Shown in pieces: positions 1 to 4,886 of a stretch of 7,972 bases of DNA; positions within the stretch are counted from its first letter, which is position 1; each line of letters begins with the position of its first letter. The translations under genes and the position numbers were made by a program. Below the pieces are notes generated by a model. That model was not told the origin of the DNA. It was given only the letters and a program-made list of their open reading frames with translations, and ran no database searches. Source of the stretch: DASTHV01 sp035718045 (GTDB lineage Bacteria > Patescibacteriota > Saccharimonadia > Saccharimonadales > UBA10212); contig DASTHV010000009.1 in NCBI GenBank assembly GCA_035718045.1, positions 1 through 7,972 of the forward strand, written 5' to 3'.

Positions 1-1
1 A

Positions 2-343
2 GGATGGGGCTTTGACCCAAGAGCACCAATCCAGCCCCTTGCGTCACTTTTAATAAAAGACGGGGATACTCAGAGTAATACCCTTAAGAGGCGTCTATTT
101 ACTGCCGGGCTAAAGCTACCTAGATGTGAACTCTGCGGGTGGAATGAAAAGTCTGCAGACGGAAGAATTCCGGTTGAACTAGACCATATAAATGGCAACC
201 GACGCGATAATCGCTTAGAGAACCTGCGAATTCTTTGTCCAAACTGCCATAGCCTTCAACCCACTCATCGTGGTAAAAATAAAAGAGTGCATTTACGGGC
301 GGGTGTTGTAACCGGTAGCCAAGACGGACTTAAAATCCGTTGA
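2..343 (+). CDS. HNH endonuclease, C-terminal part (5' end outside window)
   Basis: The frame is open from the left edge to a TGA at 341-343. It encodes about 113 residues and has no start in view. The visible protein has a basic linker (TLKRRLFTAGLKL), a first zinc-type pair CELC, the HNH core ELDHINGNRRDNRLENLR, and a second pair CPNCH followed by THRGKNK. This layout is typical of small HNH nucleases in which the two CxxC pairs hold a structural zinc and the DH plus N/H residues form the metal-dependent nuclease site. Such proteins are often phage-borne or mobile, but the target is unknown here. Relatives usually end shortly after the GKNK stretch. Here the frame continues about 17 codons into the downstream tRNA gene, so the tail RAGVVTGSQDGLKIR is tRNA sequence read as protein. 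Family assignment is firm; biological role is not. Confidence 0.85.
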   Translation, partial: GWGFDPRAPIQPLASLLIKDGDTQSNTLKRRLFTAGLKLPRCELCGWNEKSADGRIPVELDHINGNRRDNRLENLRILCPNCHSLQPTHRGKNKRVHLRAGVVTGSQDGLKIR

Positions 344-383
344 CCGAAAGGTCGTGAGGGTTCGAGTCCCTCCCCGCCCACCA
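297..383 (+). tRNA. tRNA-Leu (anticodon UAA), CCA encoded
   Basis: A complete class II tRNA folds by eye. The acceptor stem pairs GGGCGGG (297-303) with CCCGCCC (373-379). The D stem is TTG/CAA (306-308/320-322) with GG in the loop. The anticodon stem is ACGGA/TCCGT around loop CTTAAAA, giving anticodon TAA at 331-333. The long variable arm is GACC-GAAA-GGTC (342-353), and the T arm is GAGGG-TTCGAGT-CCCTC (356-372). The discriminator is A380 and CCA is encoded at 381-383. The long variable arm and the A discriminator fit leucine, and the anticodon reads UUA (and UUG by wobble). No intron interrupts the anticodon loop, although tRNA-Leu(UAA) is a classic group I intron host in other bacteria. 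Its first 47 bases overlap the HNH reading frame. Confidence 0.96.
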
Positions 384-413
384 AAAAAATACTTAACTTG
401 TTAAGTATTTTTT
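384..413. terminator. Bidirectional intrinsic terminator between tRNA-Leu and the SBP gene
   Basis: Thirteen perfect pairs join 384-396 to 401-413 around the loop CTTG (397-400). The stem starts in an A-run and ends in a T-run, so each strand reads as a hairpin followed by T residues. It sits directly after the tRNA CCA on the + strand and 14 bases past the TAA of the leftward gene, where a shared two-way terminator is expected. Its inner 22 bases recur with one change at 6713-6734. Confidence 0.85.
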
Positions 414-427
414 ATAACAGCAAATTA

Positions 428-2224
428 TTACCTCACGATGTTTTGGCGTTTTTGGCGGATCATCCAATTGTTGACGTTATACAGTCTATCTGTACTAGAG
501 TTGGCCGCCGAACGGTCATAATTGAAAACCGGACCGTGCGTTATATAAAGGTAATTCGGTTGATATAGGGCCATGGCCGGCAGATCTTTGACCCACTGCG
601 TCAAGAAAGCTTTATACTTAACGGCTCGAATCGCCGGATCGGACCGGGTACGGCCGCCTTCTATCGCCAAGTCGGCCGCCGGCGACTTATACTCGCTCAA
701 ATTAAGGTGACCCTGCGAGGTTATGGAAGCCTGCGAGCTATCCCAATAGGCATAAACATCGGGATCGACGCCGATATTGATTCCATAAAGCAGCGCGTCG
801 TAGTCATGATTGCTAACCACTGAGGTTTGTAGTTCTTCTTGGCTGTAATAGCTTATTTGTACCTTTACCCCCAGCGCCGCCCACTCATCCTGAAGAAACT
901 GGGCCACTTTAGTGTAGTTGGTACTATCCTGTGCGCTTAGAGTGAAAGTTAACGGCTGGCCGTTTTTCTTACGCATGCCGTGACTGTCTTTTACCCAACC
1001 AGCCTGATCTAAAATCTTATTAGCATCAGCCGGGTTATAGGATGGTTCTACCAAAGATTTGTCGTAACCGAGTTGGTTTTTCAGCAAAGGCGAGTCGGCC
1101 GGCTGCACCGGTTCGTCAAACAGATTATTTAACTGCGACCGGTCAACATCTTCAATCAATGCGCGGCGGATGTCGGCATTGTTTAAGGGAACCTGCGAAT
1201 TATTGAAGAAGGTCATTACCTCGCTGGTTAAAGGTGTCACGTAAACTTGGATATTCTTGTTATTCTTGAGCTCATCTGGAACCGTCTCGAGCCCGCTCAT
1301 GGCGGCGATTTGATTAGCTTGAAAAGCACTGATCATATGCTGGCTATCTCCGTAGGTTATCAGATTAAACCCATCCAGCTTGGGCCGGCCGGCATAGTAA
1401 TTATTATAGGCGGCTAGGCTGATGCGTTGTTCCCTATCCTCACTACTGTTGCCAGTGACTTCGGTGAATTTCCACTCAAATGGGCCGGTGCCAATCGGCG
1501 CCGTGTTATAGGACGCGCTTCGTAGTTGTTCTACCGGCACTTTCTTTAATATATGGGCGGGAACTATACCATTGGTCAGCGAGTACGGAAAAGAACTTAA
1601 GGCATTCGGCAAGTCAAAAGTCACCGTGTAGTCATCTTGCTTGGCTACGTTAACCCCAATCCAGCTACTATAAAGCGGAGATTGGGATTCGATATTTTGA
1701 ATCGTTTTGTAGGTATAAAGGACATCCTCAGCCGTAAATGGCTGGCCGTCCTGCCATTTTATACCGTGCTTAAGATGTACTGTGTAATGAGTTTGGGCGT
1801 CGCCGCTTAGCGAATAGCTCTGGGCTAAATCACCCACTAATTTATTGCCTTCGTCGTATTTGAATAAGCCTGAAAAAACCAGTTTGCTGACAGTAGTGTT
1901 GGCCGTACCGGTGGCGTAAAGCGGATCGGCGTTAGTGAACGTGCCAACTAGACCTTCGGTGTACAATCCACCGCCGACCGGTTGAAGCGACTGATAATAT
2001 TGGGAAAGCGCCCTGGTCTGCATTAGGCCTGTAAGCGCCAACAATAGAAACAGGCAGATCCATAACAATACGAATCGTCTTACGGAAACCAGGCTGTCAA
2101 ACCGGCGGATAAATAGGCGTTCCAGTTTTTGATCGGCTATTAAGCTAAGCGCCTGGGCGTCCTTGCGCCGCCGACGCAGCCGCCGGCGAATGCGCCTTTT
2201 TGTTTCATCATCTAAACCCGTCAT
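428..2224 (-). CDS. Family 5 (peptide/oligopeptide type) extracellular solute-binding protein with N-terminal membrane anchor
   Basis: The 598-residue protein resembles the DppA/OppA-type binding subunits of ABC importers (SBP_bac_5). Recognisable features are the start of the mature fold at about residue 87, the stretch GIKWQDGQPFTAEDVLYTY, the motif IGTGPFEWK, and a C-terminal half with the usual two-lobe composition. The N-terminus is odd. A cytoplasmic segment carries 11 Arg/Lys within residues 9-21, followed by a single hydrophobic helix at about 51-68, and there is no lipobox cysteine. It is therefore probably anchored by an uncleaved helix with the binding domain outside, rather than as a lipoprotein. 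No permease or ATPase for an importer is in the window, so its partner and ligand are unknown. It follows secG by 23 bases, consistent with co-transcription. No Shine-Dalgarno sequence precedes the ATG at 2224, and the spacer is AT-rich. Family is confident; substrate is not. Confidence 0.88.
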   Translation of the reverse strand: MTGLDDETKRRIRRRLRRRRKDAQALSLIADQKLERLFIRRFDSLVSVRRFVLLWICLFLLLALTGLMQTRALSQYYQSLQPVGGGLYTEGLVGTFTNADPLYATGTANTTVSKLVFSGLFKYDEGNKLVGDLAQSYSLSGDAQTHYTVHLKHGIKWQDGQPFTAEDVLYTYKTIQNIESQSPLYSSWIGVNVAKQDDYTVTFDLPNALSSFPYSLTNGIVPAHILKKVPVEQLRSASYNTAPIGTGPFEWKFTEVTGNSSEDREQRISLAAYNNYYAGRPKLDGFNLITYGDSQHMISAFQANQIAAMSGLETVPDELKNNKNIQVYVTPLTSEVMTFFNNSQVPLNNADIRRALIEDVDRSQLNNLFDEPVQPADSPLLKNQLGYDKSLVEPSYNPADANKILDQAGWVKDSHGMRKKNGQPLTFTLSAQDSTNYTKVAQFLQDEWAALGVKVQISYYSQEELQTSVVSNHDYDALLYGINIGVDPDVYAYWDSSQASITSQGHLNLSEYKSPAADLAIEGGRTRSDPAIRAVKYKAFLTQWVKDLPAMALYQPNYLYITHGPVFNYDRSAANSSTDRLYNVNNWMIRQKRQNIVR

Positions 2225-2247
2225 AAATTAAATTGAATTAATCTAAC

Positions 2248-2463
2248 CTACTTCGCGACGATGCCGATTAAGATACTGGCCGCAAAAATAAAGACCAGGA
2301 TTATTGTCAGCTGATGCAGTGACTTGTCCGAACCGCGTCGAACAGTGTTTACCTCTCCGCCACCGCCCAAACCGGCGCCTAAACTAGCGCCGCGGGTCTG
2401 CACTAATATTAGAATTATCAGCAATACCACGCTGACGATCGTTATGTAGTTCCAAATAGTCAT
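2248..2463 (-). CDS. secG: Preprotein translocase subunit SecG
   Basis: The 71-residue protein has two membrane helices (about 4-21 and 52-69). They flank the conserved cytoplasmic loop: LVQTRGASLGAGLGGG, then RRGSDKSLHQLTIIL. This is the SecG signature (LQxGKGAxLGxxFGG followed by RRGxxxxLxxLT). SecG assists the SecYEG channel during protein export at the inner membrane. The ATG at 2463 has a consensus AGGAGG six bases upstream. The gene stands directly upstream of the anchored solute-binding protein, which is itself a Sec substrate, and downstream of the heptad tract. Length is normal for a short SecG. Confidence 0.95.
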   Translation of the reverse strand: MTIWNYITIVSVVLLIILILVQTRGASLGAGLGGGGEVNTVRRGSDKSLHQLTIILVFIFAASILIGIVAK

Positions 2464-2469
2464 TGTACG

Positions 2470-2475
2470 CCTCCT
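2470..2475 (-). promoter_or_regulatory. Shine-Dalgarno sequence of secG
   Basis: The minus strand reads AGGAGG six bases before the ATG at 2463. This is the only perfect six-base Shine-Dalgarno sequence in the leftward block. The neighbouring yvlD-like, uvrC and SBP genes lack one, so secG may be translated independently and strongly. Confidence 0.85.
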
Positions 2476-2483
2476 AAAGTCGG

Positions 2484-2595
2484 CTCAGTTATCAGTTCAC
2501 AATTATCAATTTTCAATAAATTAACACTTAACAATTTCTCATTGGCAAATGAAAAATGAGAAATAAATGGTGAATGGTGAATGGTGAATGGTGAA
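2484..2595. repeat. Phased heptanucleotide repeat tract (16 units, several unit families)
   Basis: Read in steps of seven from 2484, the + strand gives CTCAGTT, ATCAGTT, CACAATT, ATCAATT, TTCAATA, AATTAAC, ACTTAAC, AATTTCT, CATTGGC, AAATGAA, AAATGAG, AAATAAA and then TGGTGAA four times. Adjacent units resemble each other, and no unit breaks the seven-base phase over 112 bases. The last four copies are perfect and the rest form degenerate doublets or triplets. The tract fills almost the whole yvlD-secG gap. It resembles the short tandem heptamer repeats (STRR) of cyanobacterial intergenic DNA in style; no homology is claimed. An internal 10-pair hairpin (2534-2543 with 2555-2564, loop of 11) arises from TCTCATT/AATGAGA units. 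Its 3' side on the minus strand has only a weak T content, so it is at best a poor terminator for the yvlD-like gene. Confidence 0.85.
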
Positions 2596-2610
2596 TTTGT
2601 GCGTAGCATT

Positions 2611-2979
2611 TTATATATCCTCCAAAACCTTTGTCACTAAGAAGTTTACCAGACCGACTATGATACCCGCTACCACCGCTACCCAAAAGTCTTTGACGTA
2701 AAGTGGGCTGTATATCCAGTGTACTAACAAAATCAAGAAACCATTTATGATTAAAATAAACAATCCTAGGCTTAAAAGTACCGCCGGCAAAGATAAGATG
2801 ACAAGAATCGGTTTTACAGCCATATTGGCAAGCGCCAAAAGCAGCCCGGCGCCGATAACCGTACCCCAAGTATGGCCCACACTTAGCCGACTAGATCCCA
2901 GCAAGCCCGAGGCTATCCATAGCCCTAGGCCTGACACCACCCAGCGGACCAAAAACCGCGTGGCAAATCGTTTAAGCAT
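2611..2979 (-). CDS. YvlD-like / phage holin superfamily IV four-helix membrane protein
   Basis: The 122-residue, very hydrophobic protein has helices at about 9-27, 38-55, 57-88 (long, possibly a hairpin) and 98-117. The central motif ALANMAVKPILVILSLPAV, followed by LGLFILIINGFLILL, is characteristic of the family annotated as mycobacterial four-TM phage holin superfamily IV, which includes Bacillus YvlD. These proteins are widespread chromosomal membrane proteins. The holin label is historical, and true lysis activity is not implied here because no endolysin or phage gene is nearby. The gene starts 30 bases after the uvrC stop. It lacks a Shine-Dalgarno sequence and has TACAAT exactly six bases before the ATG, which may make it leaderless. 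Biochemical function is unknown. Confidence 0.88.
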   Translation of the reverse strand: MLKRFATRFLVRWVVSGLGLWIASGLLGSSRLSVGHTWGTVIGAGLLLALANMAVKPILVILSLPAVLLSLGLFILIINGFLILLVHWIYSPLYVKDFWVAVVAGIIVGLVNFLVTKVLEDI

Positions 2980-2985
2980 ACTTCT

Positions 2986-2991
2986 ATTGTA
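2986..2991 (-). promoter_or_regulatory. Possible -10 element of the YvlD-like gene (leaderless arrangement)
   Basis: The minus strand reads TACAAT, then six bases (AGAAGT), then the ATG. Initiation about seven bases after the -10 would fall on or next to the A of ATG. No good -35 is visible at the usual distance. The same TACAAT-six bases-ATG layout precedes the dedA-like gene. Confidence 0.35.
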
Positions 2992-3009
2992 ACAAGTGAT
3001 GGGTGGTTT

Positions 3010-4512
3010 TTAGCGCAGTTGAGCGAGGTATTTGGCAATTACTTCGCCTCTTCTGTCACCCAGAATTTTCTGCAATTCTGCCGGTTGGGCGCCAATGGCG
3101 GCTTTGGCCGAACCAAAATGCCTGATTAGTTTCTTTTTAGTCAGCGGGCCGACTCCAGGTATTTCGTCCAGGACGCTAACGGTCTGGCGATTACGCTTGA
3201 GGGTACTATGGTAGCTGACCGCGAAGCGATGGGACTCGTCGCGGATTCGCTGCAATAGTTTAACCAGGTGCAAATTTTGGGGCAGTCCGATATTAATAAA
3301 ATCCTGTGACTCGGAGATATACGCTCCCATTTTTTTAGCTTTTGAAACTATATCCACTGTCCTATGTCCTGTTTCCTGTCTTGAAATGATGATTTCTTCC
3401 TTTTGTTTAGCTAGCCCAATCATCGGTATGGTTTGTCCGCAATCGTCGCGGGATCTAATCGCCGCGCTAAGCTGCCCTTTGCCGCCGTCTATCAACATCA
3501 GGTCGGCTACACCCCACTTTTGGCGGTTTTCTTCGCGCAGACGCCGCCGGATAGTTTCCGCCATGTGGGCAAAATCGTCATTACCTAAAAGCCGCATTTT
3601 AAACTTGCGATAAGACGCTTTGTCCGGCAGACCACTTAAGAACACCACCATGCTGGCGACATTATCCGTGCCCTGCATATGGCTGATGTCAAACCCCTCG
3701 ATACGCCGCGGCGGTCCTTTTAAGCCCAGCAGGTCCGCCAGCTCTACCAAAGCAACATCTTTGGAAGCGTCTTGCAGTTCGCGGTCGGAAAATAGTATTT
3801 GCCGGTTAAGCTGCATGAGGGCGTTCAGTTGGTTTCGCAATGTGGCGGCTCTTTCAAAATCTTGCGATTTAGCGGCTTGTTTCATTTCTTTTTCAATGTC
3901 ACGCATTAATCCATGCCGCTCGCCGCGCAGATACTTCATTAATTTCCGCAAGTTAGAGCGGTAATCCTGTAGGCTGGTCCGGCCATCCTCTAGGCCCGGA
4001 TCCAGTCCTAGGTGATAATAAAGGTTAGCTCTCTTTTGACCGGTTGGCCGGCTGATGGCGTACGGGAACGCTCGCCGCAGGTACCGCAGGGCTTTTTTGA
4101 CGGCGTAACCATTGATATAAGGTCCAAAATATTCGGCTCCGTCGTCCAGCGGTCGCCGCGGCATGGTAACGGTCGGATAATCGCTTTTATAATCGATTCT
4201 GACAAACTGCAGGCTTTTATCATCACGTAGCAAGATGTTGAAGCGCGGCTGATAGCGCCGTACCAGCTCAGCCTCCAAAAACAACGCGTCCGCTTCGGTC
4301 TCTACTTCTGTCCAATCAATATCGGTAATTTCGGCTACCAGCGCATCGGTTTTGGGATCGCGGTAGCGGCTTTTTTGAAAATACTGCCGCACTCGGTTGC
4401 GTAAGTTGGCGGCTTTGCCAATATAAATTATCTGGCCGGATTTATCCTTATGGAAATATACCCCAGGCGTTGTCGGCAGTTTGGCCAGTTTATTCTTCAA
4501 CTTATCAGTCAT
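3010..4512 (-). CDS. uvrC: Excinuclease ABC subunit UvrC, compact form
   Basis: UvrC makes the two incisions around a UvrB-bound DNA lesion in nucleotide excision repair. In 500-residue numbering, the GIY-YIG nuclease domain (3' incision) covers about 10-95, with GVY 17-19, YIG 30-32, R38 and E80. The UVR motif that contacts UvrB lies at about 203-238. The RNase H-like 5' incision domain has D275 (FDISH), D342 (LIDGGKG) and H428 (ESHRF). Helix-hairpin-helix motifs cover about 446-498 (IPGVGPLTKKKLIRHFG). The usual length is about 600. The shortfall lies between UVR and the RNase H-like domain, where about 37 residues replace roughly 160 in E. coli. The four cysteines of the reported iron-sulfur site are also absent. 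The ATG at 4512 is chosen because MTDKLKNKLAKLPTTPGVY is the usual N-terminus. The frame extends to a TTG at 4638, but those 42 codons are not UvrC-like and have no ribosome site. It leads the leftward block. Confidence 0.95.
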   Translation of the reverse strand: MTDKLKNKLAKLPTTPGVYFHKDKSGQIIYIGKAANLRNRVRQYFQKSRYRDPKTDALVAEITDIDWTEVETEADALFLEAELVRRYQPRFNILLRDDKSLQFVRIDYKSDYPTVTMPRRPLDDGAEYFGPYINGYAVKKALRYLRRAFPYAISRPTGQKRANLYYHLGLDPGLEDGRTSLQDYRSNLRKLMKYLRGERHGLMRDIEKEMKQAAKSQDFERAATLRNQLNALMQLNRQILFSDRELQDASKDVALVELADLLGLKGPPRRIEGFDISHMQGTDNVASMVVFLSGLPDKASYRKFKMRLLGNDDFAHMAETIRRRLREENRQKWGVADLMLIDGGKGQLSAAIRSRDDCGQTIPMIGLAKQKEEIIISRQETGHRTVDIVSKAKKMGAYISESQDFINIGLPQNLHLVKLLQRIRDESHRFAVSYHSTLKRNRQTVSVLDEIPGVGPLTKKKLIRHFGSAKAAIGAQPAELQKILGDRRGEVIAKYLAQLR

Positions 4513-4519
4513 AACTAAT

Positions 4520-4525
4520 ATTTTA
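4520..4525 (-). promoter_or_regulatory. Possible -10 element of uvrC
   Basis: The minus strand reads TAAAAT seven bases before the ATG at 4512. No Shine-Dalgarno sequence lies between them, so a leaderless or near-leaderless transcript is possible. A TTGGCA lies at 4547-4552, but the 21-base spacer is longer than usual. This is a weak call. Confidence 0.25.
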
Positions 4526-4692
4526 TCGCTTTTAGGCCTTTCTATTTGCCAAGCTTCACGTGATGGGTACCGCCACCAAGTGGTCGGTAACTGATAGACT
4601 AGATATTGATTTAAAACGATTTGCCGATTGTTCCGCAAAAGCAGCCCACCTTCATTACGCGCCCATACATACTAACACGGCTAAGCCAAAGC

Positions 4693-4719
4693 TTGTAAAA
4701 ATCCTTAAGGTGTTATATT
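4693..4719 (+). promoter_or_regulatory. Candidate promoter for the ABC exporter leader transcript
   Basis: TTGTAA (4693-4698) and TATATT (4714-4719) are separated by 15 bases, slightly short for a housekeeping promoter. Transcription would start near 4726 and give a leader of about 160 bases before the ABC start codon. The assignment rests on similarity to consensus and position only. Confidence 0.3.
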
Positions 4720-4726
4720 GTTGTAA

Positions 4727-4736
4727 TTAACGTTAA
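4727..4736. promoter_or_regulatory. Palindrome TTAACGTTAA near the predicted ABC transcript start
   Basis: This is a perfect 10-base palindrome in AT-rich DNA just downstream of the candidate -10. The position would suit a repressor operator, but no regulator gene is nearby and short AT-rich palindromes are common, so this is only a candidate. Confidence 0.2.
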
Positions 4737-4765
4737 ATTAATAAGGGAGAAAGGAGCGGCTAAAA

Positions 4766-4819
4766 ATGATAGACATGAAACTCAACAAAAGCTTACAAAC
4801 CGCTCTTTTCGGTTTGTAA
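4766..4819 (+). CDS. Putative 17-codon leader ORF upstream of the ABC exporter
   Basis: The predicted peptide is MIDMKLNKSLQTALFGL. It is preceded by AAGGAG (4751-4756) with a nine-base spacer, a better start site than several real genes here have. The TAA at 4817-4819 ends exactly at the base of a 10-pair hairpin covering codons 10 to stop. Its Shine-Dalgarno stretch can also pair with codons 12-15. Leader peptides controlling downstream ABC drug exporters are known (bmrB ahead of bmrCD in Bacillus), so a regulatory role is a reasonable inference. The peptide itself resembles nothing I recognise, and an ORF this short can occur by chance. Confidence 0.4.
   Translation: MIDMKLNKSLQTALFGL
4793..4819 (+). 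promoter_or_regulatory. Leader hairpin with anti-Shine-Dalgarno loop
   Basis: TTACAAACCG (4793-4802) pairs perfectly with CGGTTTGTAA (4810-4819) around the loop CTCTTTT (4803-4809). All seven loop bases can pair with AAAGGAG at 4750-4756, the ribosome site of the leader ORF, with one G-U. If the hairpin opens, the helix extends to 11 pairs (4749-4759 with 4800-4810). No T-run follows on the + strand, so it is not an ordinary intrinsic terminator. The stem is seen directly; the switch is inferred. Confidence 0.55.
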
Positions 4820-4864
4820 ACCCTTAAACAAACATTTTCAGCTTAAGTAATTGAATAATCACGT

Positions 4865-4884
4865 TCGCAGCTAGGAGACTGCGA
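4865..4884 (+). promoter_or_regulatory. Hairpin presenting the ABC gene Shine-Dalgarno sequence in its loop
   Basis: TCGCAG (4865-4870) pairs with CTGCGA (4879-4884), and the eight-base loop CTAGGAGA carries AGGAG (4873-4877) nine bases before the ATG at 4887. The six-pair stem ends two bases before the start codon. The ribosome site is thus exposed in a loop rather than buried, and it could still be masked by pairing with another RNA segment such as the leader loop. Confidence 0.5.
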
Positions 4885-4886
4885 CC

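Larger units (their letters stand above)
4513..4886. other. 374-base divergent intergenic region between uvrC and the ABC exporter
   Basis: The uvrC-proximal half (4513-4690) holds a possible uvrC -10 and one imperfect stem-loop: TACCG-CCAC pairs with GTGG-T-CGGTA at 4568-4589, with a single bulged T and loop CAA. I see no gene or tRNA in that half. The ABC-proximal half holds a candidate promoter, a 10-base palindrome, a short leader ORF and two hairpins, each listed separately. Confidence 0.6.

Noticed and set aside
297..383. Phage attachment site at the tRNA 3' end
   Set aside because: No direct repeat of the tRNA 3' half is found elsewhere in the window and there is no integrase. What recurs at 6713-6734 is the terminator core, not tRNA sequence.
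2484..2595. CRISPR array
   Set aside because: Units are seven bases with no spacers and no cas genes are nearby; it is a tandem heptamer tract.
2528..2869. 113-codon leftward ORF overlapping the YvlD-like gene
   Set aside because: It lies in another frame of the same strand, has a non-membrane, low-quality composition and ends in the heptad tract; it is a shadow of the real gene.
2611..2979. Prophage lysis gene
   Set aside because: The holin family label covers ordinary chromosomal YvlD-like proteins, and no endolysin or phage structural gene is present.
4568..4589. Stem-loop as a riboswitch upstream of uvrC
   Set aside because: It is a single bulged 9-pair hairpin without any recognised aptamer core, and it probably lies upstream of the uvrC transcript start.
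4513..4638. N-terminal extension of uvrC to a TTG at 4638
   Set aside because: The 42 extra residues do not resemble any UvrC N-terminus and the TTG has no ribosome site, whereas the ATG at 4512 gives the usual MTDKL...PGVY start.
4793..4819. Intrinsic terminator upstream of the ABC gene
   Set aside because: The stem is strong, but no T-run follows on the + strand, and no upstream gene needs terminating except the leader ORF itself.
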